The notes: a model not told the origin generated them from the sequence alone. A DNA stretch of 34,194 nt from an uncultured Clostridia bacterium (GCA_945622055.1 CALZBV010000002.1:1-34194), one strand, 5' to 3'; numbered from the stretch's first letter, positions 7,445 through 16,312 are shown. Program-made: numbers and translations.

Positions 7445-9928
7445 ATGGCAAGGATAAAAAAGGATTTACCGGGAAAAAGAACGGAAAAGGGTTTACCGGG
7501 AAAAAGAAAGTGCAGAACGGCGAAGGCTGTACTTTTGGCAGGAATATTTGGTCTGGGACTGATGCTTTTAGCAGCTTTGCAGCCGGTGACATATGGAATG
7601 GCGGCGGAGGAGACAGAGGACCGGAGCGCGGCTGAGAAGGTGTTTGTACCGAGTACAGTGGAAGGACCGGTATTTGCTCAGGAGGCAGGTTTTTATAATA
7701 CTGCATTTACGCTGACAATATCGGCCCCGGCCGGAAGCAGGGTGTATTATACACTGGATGGCTCCCTTCCTGTTGTGGGCGGCGCTGCGACGAAGGAATA
7801 TTCCGATGGAATCGGGATTCATTCCTACACGGACAAGATTCCGTTCCGCGCAACAGTGGTTCGTGCGATTGCGGTAAACGCAGCGGGTGAGTGCAGTGAT
7901 GTGGTAACGAATACGTATTTTGTTGCCCGTGGCATGGAAAAACGTTTTAAAACTGCGGTAATTTCAATTTCTGCACCGGAGGAGGCATTTTATGACGTCG
8001 AAACGGGAATCCTTACCAATGCGGAAGAAAGTGGCAGAGAGTGGGAACGTGAGGCGCATTTTGAATATTTTACGGCGGAAGGGAAGCAGGAAATTTCCAT
8101 GAACGTTGGTGTGCGTGTACATGGTGCATATTCCAGACGTTTTGCAATCAAATCACTCCGACTCTATGCAAGAGATGAATATGACACGCAGAAAAATTTC
8201 AAGTATGATTTCTTTTCCGACAGTATCATACCGGCAGTTGAAATGAACGGAAAGGAAAAGACGATTAAGAAGTTCAAACGTCTGATTCTTCGGACCGGAG
8301 GAAACGAAGGCGATGCCTGGGAGACGACCTTTTTCCGTGATGCACTGGTGCAGTCCCTCATGACCGGAACGTCTCTGGATTTGCAGGGCTACACGCCGAC
8401 GATTACCTTCCTGAACGGGAAGTTCTACGGCATTTTGAATATCCGCGAACGTATGGATGACCGTTATCTGAGCTCTCATTACAACTGCTCTGAGGAGGAC
8501 GTTGTTATCTATGACTTCCAGTATACGAAGGATTCCGACGGAAAGGTGATTTTACCGAAATCCGGAGAAGCCTTTGAAACGGTAATCTATGAAGGACCGG
8601 AAGAACAGCTTTCTTATTTTCAGAAGGCATACAGCTTTGTCACGGGAAATGATATGAGTGTTGCGGAGAATTACCGCAAGGCGCAGAGCTACTTTGATAT
8701 TGATAATTTTATTGATTATCTTTGTGTGGAGCTGTACAGTGGCAATACGGACTGGCCGCACAATAACTGCCGTGCATGGAGATACTTTGGCGAAGCATCG
8801 GAGGAGTATGGTCTGGACGGGAAAATCCGCTGGCTGCTGTTTGACACGGATTTTGGATTTGGTCTTTACGGACATCAGGCGGATGAGGATACGCTGGCAC
8901 CGATGCTTTCCGACAAGTATTCGGTACAGCCGTACCGGGATGTGCTGACGCGATTGCTTCGGAGCTTTATGAAGAATGCTTCGTTTCAGGAAAAGTTTGT
9001 TTCCCGTTATGTGGACCTTTTGAACAGTCGTTTCAGCCCGGAAGAGATTCTTGACAAAATAGATGCGCTGGAGAAGGTGTATGAGCCGCTGGTACAGGAG
9101 CAGTATTCCCAGTATGGTCAGAAGGGGAATTATGCGGACAATGTGGAGCAGGTAAGGGCGTTTGCAAGAACGAGAAACCGTGAGCTTTTGCTGAAGCTGT
9201 CGAAGCAGTTCTCGCTTGGCGGAAGATACACAATCTCCGTAAAATGCAGCGAAGCACTTCACGGAACGATTCTTTTGAATACGGCTGAAATATCGGAGGA
9301 ATGCCTGGAAAACGGGGTCTGGTCCGGAACATATTTTAAAAATCTTCCGATGACGGTGACTGCGGTAGCCGCAGAGGGCTATGCATTTGATTACTGGGAA
9401 GGCGCTTCGGTCGCAAAGGGTGTGAATACGATTACCTTCGCAGCCGGAGAAATCGGTACAAACATGACCTTGATTCCGCATTTTGTTAAGACTGCAGGTG
9501 ACACTGCGGAGGGCGGAAAGCAGCCGGAGGACGGAAAGAATCCGGAGGACGGAAAGCAGCCGGAGGGCGGAAAGCAGCCGGAAGGCGGAAAGAATCCGGA
9601 GGACGGAAAGCAGCCGGAGGACGGAAAGAATCCGGAGGGCGGAAAGAATCCGGAGGACGGAAAGAATCCGGAGGACGGAAAAAAACCGGACGGAGAGAAG
9701 GAGCCGGGCACAGCGGATGCCCCGGATAAAACTGCGCCGGAGCAGACTCCGTCGGATAAGACCGGTTCTGATGCAGCAGAGAATGGACAGGATGCATCGG
9801 CACCGGTGATTGAGATTCGTGAAGAAGAGAACACCACGCAGCGTTTTCCGATAGGTGCGGTGCTTATTGCAGTTGTTTTAATACTGGGTGGTGGACTTGC
9901 AGCAGTTTTACTTGGGAAAAAGAAATAA
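7445..9928 (+). CDS. CotH-kinase-domain surface protein with chitobiase-like and repeat regions
   Basis: An 827-residue exported protein. In order: a basic N-terminus and signal/anchor helix (about 26-46); a chitobiase C-terminal-like beta domain (about 75-160, with VYYTLDGSLP); a CotH kinase-like domain (about 180-600) with GNTDWPHNN (D436) and LLFDTDFGFG (D467, D469), which match the active-site and metal-binding motifs of CotH; a short beta module (about 615-680); a linker of repeated GGK[N/Q]PE units (about 687-749); and a C-terminal helix followed by KKK. CotH proteins phosphorylate protein serines in spore coats, but in Clostridia this architecture is often a cell-surface protein. The start at 7445 is chosen because a GGAAAGGG site lies upstream; the frame is also open further upstream. 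Confidence 0.85.
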   Translation: MARIKKDLPGKRTEKGLPGKRKCRTAKAVLLAGIFGLGLMLLAALQPVTYGMAAEETEDRSAAEKVFVPSTVEGPVFAQEAGFYNTAFTLTISAPAGSRVYYTLDGSLPVVGGAATKEYSDGIGIHSYTDKIPFRATVVRAIAVNAAGECSDVVTNTYFVARGMEKRFKTAVISISAPEEAFYDVETGILTNAEESGREWEREAHFEYFTAEGKQEISMNVGVRVHGAYSRRFAIKSLRLYARDEYDTQKNFKYDFFSDSIIPAVEMNGKEKTIKKFKRLILRTGGNEGDAWETTFFRDALVQSLMTGTSLDLQGYTPTITFLNGKFYGILNIRERMDDRYLSSHYNCSEEDVVIYDFQYTKDSDGKVILPKSGEAFETVIYEGPEEQLSYFQKAYSFVTGNDMSVAENYRKAQSYFDIDNFIDYLCVELYSGNTDWPHNNCRAWRYFGEASEEYGLDGKIRWLLFDTDFGFGLYGHQADEDTLAPMLSDKYSVQPYRDVLTRLLRSFMKNASFQEKFVSRYVDLLNSRFSPEEILDKIDALEKVYEPLVQEQYSQYGQKGNYADNVEQVRAFARTRNRELLLKLSKQFSLGGRYTISVKCSEALHGTILLNTAEISEECLENGVWSGTYFKNLPMTVTAVAAEGYAFDYWEGASVAKGVNTITFAAGEIGTNMTLIPHFVKTAGDTAEGGKQPEDGKNPEDGKQPEGGKQPEGGKNPEDGKQPEDGKNPEGGKNPEDGKNPEDGKKPDGEKEPGTADAPDKTAPEQTPSDKTGSDAAENGQDASAPVIEIREEENTTQRFPIGAVLIAVVLILGGGLAAVLLGKKK
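9505..9690 (+). repeat. 15-bp tandem repeat encoding a Pro/Gly/charged linker
   Basis: About a dozen imperfect copies of a 15-base unit (consensus CGGAAAGAATCCGGA followed by GGA or GGG) encode the pentapeptide GK[N/Q]PE with D or G. The array sits between the folded surface domains and the C-terminal membrane helix of the CotH-type protein, where it would act as a spacer. Copy number is likely to vary between strains. Confidence 0.85.
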
Positions 9929-9942
9929 TTTTTGAAAAGAAT

Positions 9943-9970
9943 GGAACCGGGTGGCGCTTTTCGTCGTCTA
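9943..9970 (+). promoter_or_regulatory. ECF-sigma-type promoter of the sigma factor gene
   Basis: GGAACC (9943-9948), a 16-base spacer and CGTCTA (9965-9970) match the common ECF promoter form (GGAAC, N15-17, CGTCT). It lies 20 bases before the start codon of the ECF sigma gene, which implies positive autoregulation. Confidence 0.7.
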
Positions 9971-9990
9971 GTAGTTGTAAGAGGTAAATT

Positions 9991-10560
9991 ATGAGAGTGA
10001 AAGAACCGGAATGTAAGGAATGCCGGATTTGTGACAATGGTGTGGTTTATACACTGGAGACGCTGATGCGGCAGTTCGGAAATGATGTGCTTCGCCTGGC
10101 ATATTCCTATGTGAAGGACCGGGATACGGCGGAGGACATGTTTCAGGAGGTTTTTATCAAGGTGAATGCGAAGGCAGGGGAATTCCGGGGGGAGTGTTCG
10201 GTACGAACCTGGCTGCTGCGTATCACTGCCAATACCTGTAAGGATTATCTGAAAAGCGCATACCGGCAGCGTGTTACGCTGATGGGCGAGGAAGAAGAAA
10301 GAACGCTCGCGGCGAAGGACACAATTGAGGAAATTGAAAAGAAAGAGGATGCGAAACGGATTCGTGAAACCCTTTATCTGTTGCCTGAAAAATACCGGGA
10401 GGTTCTGGTCGGATTGTACTTTGAGGAACGTTCCATTGCCGAGACGGCAGCGCTTCTTGGTATCAGTGAAGGTACGGTAAAAAGCAGACTTGCAAGGGCA
10501 AGGGAACGGTTTAAAAAGCTTTTGGAGGAACAACAGAAAGGAGGTGCCGGCCGTGGATGA
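9991..10560 (+). CDS. ECF-type RNA polymerase sigma factor
   Basis: A 189-residue sigma-70-family protein. Region 2 is at about residues 22-95 (DVLRLAYSYVKDRDTAEDMFQEVF, then FRGECSVRTWLLRITANTCKDYL), and region 4 at about 125-180 with the helix-turn-helix SIAETAALLGISEGTVKSRLARAR. There is no region 1 or 3, which is the ECF layout. The N-terminus carries four extra residues of interest, C8, C11 and C14 among them (KECRICDNG), which is unusual but not clearly a zinc site. It is preceded by an ECF-type promoter, and overlaps the next gene by 8 bases, so it is translationally coupled to the probable anti-sigma factor. The stimulus is unknown. Confidence 0.93.
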   Translation: MRVKEPECKECRICDNGVVYTLETLMRQFGNDVLRLAYSYVKDRDTAEDMFQEVFIKVNAKAGEFRGECSVRTWLLRITANTCKDYLKSAYRQRVTLMGEEEERTLAAKDTIEEIEKKEDAKRIRETLYLLPEKYREVLVGLYFEERSIAETAALLGISEGTVKSRLARARERFKKLLEEQQKGGAGRG

Positions 10561-11362
10561 ACAAGGTCATGTGGAGGATGAACAACTGTATGCTTTACTT
10601 GATACTGCTTTTTCGGAGGATGCCCTGACGGTAAGTGAGGAGCTGATTCAAAAAACGTTACAGCGTGTGAAAGAGGAGAAGCTTAAGACTCCGGCCGGAA
10701 GAACGGTTTCGCTTAAAAAGTGGCTCTCCTATGGAGGAATGGCAGCGGCAGCAGTTGCCGTGCTTGTACTTGGAGGCAACACGCTTGGTAAAAAAACATC
10801 AGGTGCTTCGGATATGCTGCAGAAGGGCGAGGTGCGCATGCGCTCAGAAGAGCCGGTTCACAATGGAGATAATACACCTAATGCCGGGTACTTCGCCGAG
10901 GAATACGTGACAGACAATGCTGTGAAGCCGGAGGGAAACGCTACCTGGGAACATGGTAGTGACGGAATCGGAGGTCACGATTTGAAAGCGGCAGCGCAGG
11001 AGCTTTTGGAGTCCTGGCAGGCTGAGTATGAACGGCTGGAGACGGCATATGAATTGTCGGAGGCTGTATGCAGTGTGCTTTCAATGGCCGGCTATCACCC
11101 GCTGAACCAAAAAGCATCGGTATGGAAAAAATGCGGGAGCGCGGTGCAAACAGAGATAGACTGGAATGAGGAGCTTTCCGACTATTTTGAGGAGAAGGGG
11201 ACGGCTGCCCTGAAAACAGAGGAACGTCTGGAAACGATGTTTCCGGATGAGACACATTTTCTGCTTTCAACGAAGACGGGAGCCGAAGAGATGCTTCTGC
11301 TGGAAACCGACCAGGGAAGAATCTGGGTGTTATTTGACGAAGGAATTTTGATTCTGAAATAA
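10553..11362 (+). CDS. Probable membrane anti-sigma factor
   Basis: A 269-residue protein with a GTG start at 10553, chosen because AAAGGAGG lies 8 bases upstream and the longer open frame simply runs through the sigma gene. The N-terminal 55 residues would be cytoplasmic and bind the sigma factor, a single helix follows (about 58-77), and about 190 residues would lie outside the cell. The C-terminal half has a weakly conserved acidic segment. No zinc-finger HxxxCxxC motif is seen in the N-terminal part, so it is not a classic ZAS-type anti-sigma. The assignment rests mainly on position (overlap with the ECF gene) and the single-helix topology. Confidence 0.75.
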   Translation: MDEQGHVEDEQLYALLDTAFSEDALTVSEELIQKTLQRVKEEKLKTPAGRTVSLKKWLSYGGMAAAAVAVLVLGGNTLGKKTSGASDMLQKGEVRMRSEEPVHNGDNTPNAGYFAEEYVTDNAVKPEGNATWEHGSDGIGGHDLKAAAQELLESWQAEYERLETAYELSEAVCSVLSMAGYHPLNQKASVWKKCGSAVQTEIDWNEELSDYFEEKGTAALKTEERLETMFPDETHFLLSTKTGAEEMLLLETDQGRIWVLFDEGILILK

Positions 11363-11367
11363 AAAAG

Positions 11368-11417
11368 GGCTTTACTGACCGTGCGTGAAGCAAAGCTGCA
11401 CGGCAGTAAAGCCTTTT
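11368..11417. terminator. Bidirectional terminator between the anti-sigma gene and the small membrane protein gene
   Basis: GGCTTTACTG-A-CCGTGC (11368-11384) pairs with GCACGG-CAGTAAAGCC (11398-11413), flanked by A6 on the left and T4 on the right, which suits both convergent genes. Confidence 0.85.
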
Positions 11418-11429
11418 GTCTGCTGAAAA

Positions 11430-11756
11430 CTATTCAGCATCAACAGTCTCTCCCGATTCTGCGAAAGCCGGTTCTTCTGTGGAAGTATCTCCGGACTCTT
11501 CTGTGGAAGTATCTCCGGACTCTTCTGCGGAAGCATCGACCGTCTCTTCTTCGGTTTCTTCTTCGGTCTCATCGTTGGTGATATTGATGGAAACATACTC
11601 GCGGGAAGCGGATGGGTCGTCCTCATCTGCAAAGCTGTCGTCAAAATCAAAATCATCGGCTTCATTAGCAAAGAATTTTTTATAAACGAGAAATGCACCG
11701 CCTGCTACTGCTGCAAAGGAAGCTACTGTAGCAAAAAATTTAAAAATCTTCTTCAT
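11430..11756 (-). CDS. Small acidic single-pass membrane protein
   Basis: A 108-residue protein with one N-terminal helix (about residues 8-24), the sequence KKFFANEADDFDFDDSFADED, and a Glu/Thr/Ser-rich tail. The tail contains a 24-base duplication (SGDTSTEE twice). The start is at 11756 because AAAGGAG lies upstream and the longer frame runs into the promoter region. Similar short proteins are common in Lachnospiraceae, with no known function. The highly acidic tail could be cytoplasmic or external. No informative neighbour is present. Confidence 0.7.
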   Translation of the reverse strand: MKKIFKFFATVASFAAVAGGAFLVYKKFFANEADDFDFDDSFADEDDPSASREYVSINITNDETEEETEEETVDASAEESGDTSTEESGDTSTEEPAFAESGETVDAE

Positions 11757-11795
11757 GAGGGAAAACTCCTTTCTATTCTTCATGGTTCTGACTCT

Positions 11796-11824
11796 ATTAT
11801 ATGGCATTTGGTGTAAAAAGAAAA
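11796..11824 (-). promoter_or_regulatory. Possible promoter of the small acidic protein gene
   Basis: On the minus strand, a perfect TATAAT lies at 11796-11801. The -35 position (11819-11824) reads TTTTCT, a weak match, at 17-base spacing. Confidence 0.45.
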
Positions 11825-11894
11825 GAAGAAAATAATTTTTTTATGATTTTTATGTTTTTCACATCTTTTGGAAAAAATAATAAGGAAAGACAGC

Positions 11895-11950
11895 GCTGAA
11901 GTGGGAAAACATTTCACTTCAGCAAGGAAGGACAGTGGAAACTGTTTCCA
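11895..11950 (+). promoter_or_regulatory. Two dyads upstream of the MCP promoter
   Basis: GCTGAAGTG (11895-11903) pairs with CACTTCAGC (11915-11923), and TGGAAAC-T-GTTTCCA (11936-11950) forms a 15-base palindrome immediately before the -35 box. The second has the form of an operator; no regulator is named. Between 11757 and 12061 nothing else is seen except the two promoters. Confidence 0.5.
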
Positions 11951-11958
11951 TGTTTTAC

Positions 11959-11987
11959 TTGAAATCATCCGAAAAAAATGATATAAT
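11959..11987 (+). promoter_or_regulatory. Strong sigma-A promoter of the chemoreceptor gene
   Basis: TTGAAA (11959-11964), 17 bases, TATAAT (11982-11987) with TGA just before the -10 box (extended -10). The gene starts at 12062. Confidence 0.8.
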
Positions 11988-12061
11988 TTTGATAAGGGAG
12001 GATGTGTAAATTTTATCAAAAGAAAAAGATTGCTTCAAGGCAGCAAGGAGGTTTGCGCACC

Positions 12062-14317
12062 ATGAAACAGGCTACGAATTTGTTAAAATTTTTCAACAAG
12101 GAAACATCAGAGGACGAAACAAAAAAAACAGAGGATTTAAAAAGAAAAACATCAGGGAAAAGTAATGAACCGGTGGCTTTTAAGGATAAAATGAGAGCGA
12201 TGAAACCGAAAAAAGAAAAGAAGCCGGAAAAGAGAATGGAAAAGAAGCCGGAAAAGAGAACGGTGATTCCTGCAAAGAAGAAAAAGATGAGGAGCATACG
12301 TACGCAGCTGATTGGAATGTATTGCGTACCGATTGCCTTTATTCTGATTCTTGGACTGATTTGTACCTCCACAGCAGCACGGTCGCTTCAGAAGAATTAT
12401 GAACAGGCGGCAAGCTCTACGATTCTGGCAAGAGCGGATCAGTTTTCCCTGATTTTCTCTACGGTAGAGTCAAAGATGTCCCAGCTGAACTCAAACAGTA
12501 ACATATCCCTGTATTACGGAGGGGCACTTACGGAGAAAAGCAAGTCTGAGACAGAGGCGAAAAAAGCCATTCAGGCGGAGATAGGAACGCTTGGCGGAGA
12601 ACGGGAGCAGATGATTGGAAATATTGCGGTTCTTGCGGATTACGGTGTTTCCTATGCCTCTGACGGAACGTTTCAAAATACCGGGCTTGCAACGAGGTTC
12701 GCACAGAGCGAGGAGGGAAAGGCATTTCTTTCCGGCGGAAAGGAATTTGACTGGACCTCTTACCATAATTTTGTTGATTCTGAGCTCGGCCTTCGCTCAG
12801 AGGATTATTTCATGGCGGTAACGACCGTGATGAAAAATGCACTTGGAAAAGAAATTGGATACATTTCCGCGGATATCCGTATGGATATGATTACGCAGAC
12901 ACTTTCCACGATTGAGCTTGCAGAGGGAAGTATTTTTTGTGTGACTGCAGTGGACGGAAGCGAAGCCGGTGTGAACGGAAGAAATACCGAATCGGTATTT
13001 TCAGCAAAAGAAACCTACCGGAAGGCAATAAATACAGGTGCTTTGGCCAAGGACTATGAAAAGATTGACGGAAAGAACTATCTGATTATCTGTTCTCCGA
13101 TTGGCGAAACCGGTGTAATGCTCTGCGGTGCGATTCCGAAGAATGAGATTATCGCAAGTGCAAATTCGATTCGTATGCTTACGGTTATCATGATAGCGAT
13201 TTCCGTGATATGCTCCGTTGCACTTGGTATGTATGTTGCCGGCGCTTATGCAAAGGCAATGAAGCGTACCATGGTTGGACTGGATCGTATGGCAAGAGGT
13301 GATTTGTCTGCGAAGCTTCGTACCGGAAGAAAGGACGAATTCGGGGCTTTGGTAGCCTGTGCGAATAAGTCGGTAGTGAACATGAAGGGCATGGTGGAAA
13401 AGACCTCGGCAGTAGCAGACAGTGTCGGAAGCTCTGCACTGGATGTGGAAGACACCTCCACAAAGCTTCTAAAGGCGACACAGAACATAACGAGCTCCAT
13501 CTCCGAGATTCGAAACGGTATTGTCCAGCAGGCAGAGGATTCGGAGCGCTGCCTTATTCAGAGTGAAGAGCTCAGCAGCCGGATCAATGAAGTAAAAGAG
13601 GATGCCGATGCCATCGATGAGCTTGCAAAGAATGCAAAGACCGCCGTGGAAAAAGGTATGGATGCTATCGGTATTCTGGAAAAGAAGGGCGAGGAGACGA
13701 GCGCAATTACCAGACGAATTACGGTTGATATGGACGCACTGGTAAAGGAGTCCCATTCGATTGGAAAGATTACCGGTGTTATCAATGATATTGCAGAACA
13801 GACGAACCTCCTGTCGTTAAATGCTTCCATTGAGGCAGCACGTGCAGGTGAGGCAGGGCGTGGGTTCGCAGTTGTTGCAGACGAGATTCGCCGGCTGGCA
13901 GAGCAGTCCGTGGAGGCGGCAGGTGAGATTGCCAAGATTGTAGACGGAATCAAAAAGCAGACCGAGGGAACCGTGCAGACGGTGGAGCAGGCAGAAAGCA
14001 TTGTAGCCTCCCAGAGTGTTGCGCTGAATCATACGATTGCTTTGTTCAGGAATATTGATGACAATGTAGAGGAAATGACGGAGCGTCTGGAGCACATCTC
14101 CGAAGGTGTTGACCGGATTGGGCAGGCACAGACGGTTACGGTAGATGCAATCAGCAGCATTTCGGCGATTTCCGAACAGACCTCTGCTGCGTCTGAGGAG
14201 GTACAGAATATGGTTGACCTTCAGCTGACGGCGGTGGAGAATCTGACCGGTGCATCTTCAGTACTGAACGAAAAGGCAAAAGAGCTTCAGGATGTACTGA
14301 GTGCATTCCGCATATAA
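12062..14317 (+). CDS. Methyl-accepting chemotaxis protein with a long basic cytoplasmic N-terminus
   Basis: A 751-residue chemoreceptor. Residues 1-80 are Lys-rich with the repeat KKPEKR twice, then TM1 (about 84-105), a periplasm-like outside domain of about 260 residues that looks like a Cache-type sensor ([14 protein letters not shown] near its end), TM2 (about 371-395), HAMP, and the long methylation/signalling coiled coil with the conserved tip ([26 protein letters not shown], about 583-607). The start at 12062 follows AAGGAGG. A conventional MCP has only a few residues before TM1, so the basic extension is unusual. The ligand is unknown. It is followed by a terminator and a truncated solute-binding lipoprotein. 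Confidence 0.93.
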   Translation: MKQATNLLKFFNKETSEDETKKTEDLKRKTSGKSNEPVAFKDKMRAMKPKKEKKPEKRMEKKPEKRTVIPAKKKKMRSIRTQLIGMYCVPIAFILILGLICTSTAARSLQKNYEQAASSTILARADQFSLIFSTVESKMSQLNSNSNISLYYGGALTEKSKSETEAKKAIQAEIGTLGGEREQMIGNIAVLADYGVSYASDGTFQNTGLATRFAQSEEGKAFLSGGKEFDWTSYHNFVDSELGLRSEDYFMAVTTVMKNALGKEIGYISADIRMDMITQTLSTIELAEGSIFCVTAVDGSEAGVNGRNTESVFSAKETYRKAINTGALAKDYEKIDGKNYLIICSPIGETGVMLCGAIPKNEIIASANSIRMLTVIMIAISVICSVALGMYVAGAYAKAMKRTMVGLDRMARGDLSAKLRTGRKDEFGALVACANKSVVNMKGMVEKTSAVADSVGSSALDVEDTSTKLLKATQNITSSISEIRNGIVQQAEDSERCLIQSEELSSRINEVKEDADAIDELAKNAKTAVEKGMDAIGILEKKGEETSAITRRITVDMDALVKESHSIGKITGVINDIAEQTNLLSLNASIEAARAGEAGRGFAVVADEIRRLAEQSVEAAGEIAKIVDGIKKQTEGTVQTVEQAESIVASQSVALNHTIALFRNIDDNVEEMTERLEHISEGVDRIGQAQTVTVDAISSISAISEQTSAASEEVQNMVDLQLTAVENLTGASSVLNEKAKELQDVLSAFRI

Positions 14318-14327
14318 GAATATACAG

Positions 14328-14367
14328 TGCCCCGAATCTTACGTAAGCTTTGGGGCATTCTGTTTTT
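14328..14367 (+). terminator. Terminator after the chemoreceptor gene
   Basis: TGCCCCGAA pairs with TTTGGGGCA (one wobble), followed by a T-rich run at 14361-14367. The hairpin ends only about a dozen bases before the next start codon, so the downstream gene is read mainly by read-through or by an unseen promoter. Confidence 0.7.
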
Positions 14368-14378
14368 GGGAGGAAAGG

Positions 14379-15596
14379 ATGAAGAAATTGAGTAAAGGGG
14401 TGCTCCTCGGAGTTGTGCTTTCAGCGGCCTGTCTGGTGGGCTGTGGGGATAAAAAAGAACCTGGGCAGGAGGAGCTGACCATAACACCGGGAACGGTAAC
14501 GGAGATGCCTTCGGGAACGGGGGAGGCAGTGATTAGCCATAACGGAGCGGAAGCAGAGATGTTATCGAAGCTTGTATCGGAAGGAAAGCTGTGGCAGTTG
14601 TCCGGTCGTCTTCCGAAGGCGGAAGCAGTTTATCAGGCCAGTGAAGTGAATGGGCAGTATTCGGAAAGTGTCTGCATGGCAGCGGTAGCCGATGACGGGA
14701 TAACCGGCGCGCTGTTTTCGGAAGGATTGTTTGCACTAGCCTCTGACGGCAGCATTGTACCGAATATTGCAAAAGGGTATTCGGTAAATGCGGATGCAAC
14801 GATATATACAATTTTGCTTCGGGAGGGGCTGCGATGGTCAGACGGAGTACCGTTTACCGCAGACGACTGCCTGTTTTATTACAACAGTCTGTGTGTATCG
14901 GAGGTGACGGGAGAGAGCATTCCTTCGTGTTTTTTGGTTGGGCCGAAGCGGGCCACGTTTGAAAAAGTTAACGATTACTGTTTTACGGTTACATTTTCAT
15001 CAGCAAAGCCGTCCTTTCTCAGAGAAATGACTGAAGCGGGTGGTGTCTGCTTTGCACCGGAGCATTTTTATGTGAACCTGCTCCCGGAGTATATGGGAGA
15101 AGATGCTGCACTTTCCAAGGCAAAGGATATGGGCTATGCGAGTGTGAAGGAGGTACTTCGTGCAACGCTGCTTTGCCCGTGTAATTTTGCCGGACTTCCG
15201 ACCCTGAATGCTTTTTTGCTTTCGACCGAGGAAGGAAAGAATAATGTAAATGGCGCATATTATGAATTTGTGCGTAATCCGTATTACTGGAAGGTAGATG
15301 CTGTCGGACGCCAGCTTCCGTATCTGGACCGTATGGAATTCACGAGAGTGTCCGGAGAGAAGCAGCGTCTGCTGCTCACTACAGAGGGCTATCTGGCGGT
15401 AAGCAGGATAACAGCGGAGGAACTTTCGGAGGCACAGGCCTCGGCAGAGCGGGGGGGCTATCACATTGTTACCTGGTCTGAGGGCAGTCGTTTTGCCGTA
15501 TGCAACAGGCTGATGAATTTTCCGGAGGGTGCTCCTGCGGAAGAGAAGAGCCGTGGTATAGGTGCTGCACATGCAGAGTACTGGTATATGAAATAG
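14379..15596 (+). CDS. Truncated family 5 solute-binding lipoprotein
   Basis: A 405-residue lipoprotein with a lipobox ending at Cys22 (LVGC). It resembles extracellular solute-binding proteins of family 5 (peptide/nickel binding): LREGLRWSDGVPFTADDCLFYYNSL, then FVRNPYYWKVDAVGRQLPYLDRMEFT, which is the classic mid-protein motif. Family members usually run 500-600 residues; here the sequence leaves the family pattern soon after this motif and stops, so most of the second lobe is missing. No continuation is visible in another frame before the next gene. It lies 60 bases after the MCP and 13 before MgtC, with no permease. It is probably a degraded or repurposed binding protein. Confidence 0.75.
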   Translation: MKKLSKGVLLGVVLSAACLVGCGDKKEPGQEELTITPGTVTEMPSGTGEAVISHNGAEAEMLSKLVSEGKLWQLSGRLPKAEAVYQASEVNGQYSESVCMAAVADDGITGALFSEGLFALASDGSIVPNIAKGYSVNADATIYTILLREGLRWSDGVPFTADDCLFYYNSLCVSEVTGESIPSCFLVGPKRATFEKVNDYCFTVTFSSAKPSFLREMTEAGGVCFAPEHFYVNLLPEYMGEDAALSKAKDMGYASVKEVLRATLLCPCNFAGLPTLNAFLLSTEEGKNNVNGAYYEFVRNPYYWKVDAVGRQLPYLDRMEFTRVSGEKQRLLLTTEGYLAVSRITAEELSEAQASAERGGYHIVTWSEGSRFAVCNRLMNFPEGAPAEEKSRGIGAAHAEYWYMK

Positions 15597-15609
15597 GGAG
15601 GGAATGCCT

Positions 15610-16302
15610 ATGGATTTTGCAATTCCTGAAATTTTGCTGGAAGTCAATGTGGTATCAACGGTTGTCCGGCTGCTTTTGTCACTGGTCTGCGGTGGGATTC
15701 TGGGCAGTGAACGCGGAAGAAAGCACCGTCCGGCGGGACTGCGGACGTACATGCTTGTTTGCATGGGCTCCACGCTGGTAATGATTACGAACCAATACAT
15801 CAGCGCACGTTATCCGGGTGTGGATGTTGCCCGTATGGGAGCGCAGGTCATCAGCGGAATCGGTTTTCTCGGCGCCGGGACGATTATTGTGACCGGACGA
15901 AACCGGGTAAAGGGCTTAACAACCGCTGCCGGTCTCTGGGCCTCCGCCTGTGTGGGGCTGTCTATCGGAATCGGGTTTTACTGGGGAGCGATTATCGGCT
16001 GTCTGCTGATTTTTGTGATTATGTCCGTACTTCACCGCCTGGATGACCAGATGCAGTCATCGACAAAGGTAATTGGTCTGTATCTGGAATTTGAGCACAT
16101 GGCAGACGTCGGAAGGTTTATCCGGTTCTCCAAGGAATGCGGCTATCGGCTGAGTGATTTGGAGATTACCAAAACAAACGGTGTGAATGATGCAGATATC
16201 GGTGTGCTCTGCTATATGCGTCTTCCGAAGAAGGAGCCGCATGCGGAGATTATTCAGAAGCTCAGTGAGCTTGAGATGATACGATATGTAGAGGAAACGT
16301 AA
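15610..16302 (+). CDS. MgtC/SapB family membrane protein
   Basis: A 230-residue protein with four to five N-terminal membrane helices and a soluble C-terminal domain of about 85 residues resembling an ACT fold. Family motifs are GGILGSERGRKHRPAGLRTYMLVCMGS and ISGIGFLGAGTI, then VKGLTTAAGLWASACVGLSIG. MgtC-family proteins affect adaptation to low magnesium or virulence in other bacteria; the role here is not known. The ATG at 15610 is chosen rather than that at 15604, because AGGGAGG lies 7 bases before it and only 1 before the other. It may be read with the preceding gene; the intergenic gap is 13 bases. Confidence 0.88.
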   Translation: MDFAIPEILLEVNVVSTVVRLLLSLVCGGILGSERGRKHRPAGLRTYMLVCMGSTLVMITNQYISARYPGVDVARMGAQVISGIGFLGAGTIIVTGRNRVKGLTTAAGLWASACVGLSIGIGFYWGAIIGCLLIFVIMSVLHRLDDQMQSSTKVIGLYLEFEHMADVGRFIRFSKECGYRLSDLEITKTNGVNDADIGVLCYMRLPKKEPHAEIIQKLSELEMIRYVEET

Positions 16303-16312
16303 AAAGGAAAAG

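Noticed and set aside
9505-9690. Tandem 15-bp array looked at as a possible CRISPR
   Set aside because: There are no unique spacers, the unit is 15 bases and in frame, and it encodes a protein linker.
9391-10533. 380-residue open frame on the minus strand across the CotH repeat and the sigma gene
   Set aside because: It is a shadow of the plus-strand genes. Its Ser/Gly/Phe/Pro repeat is the antisense of the 15-bp array, it has no ribosome site and it crosses two well-supported genes.
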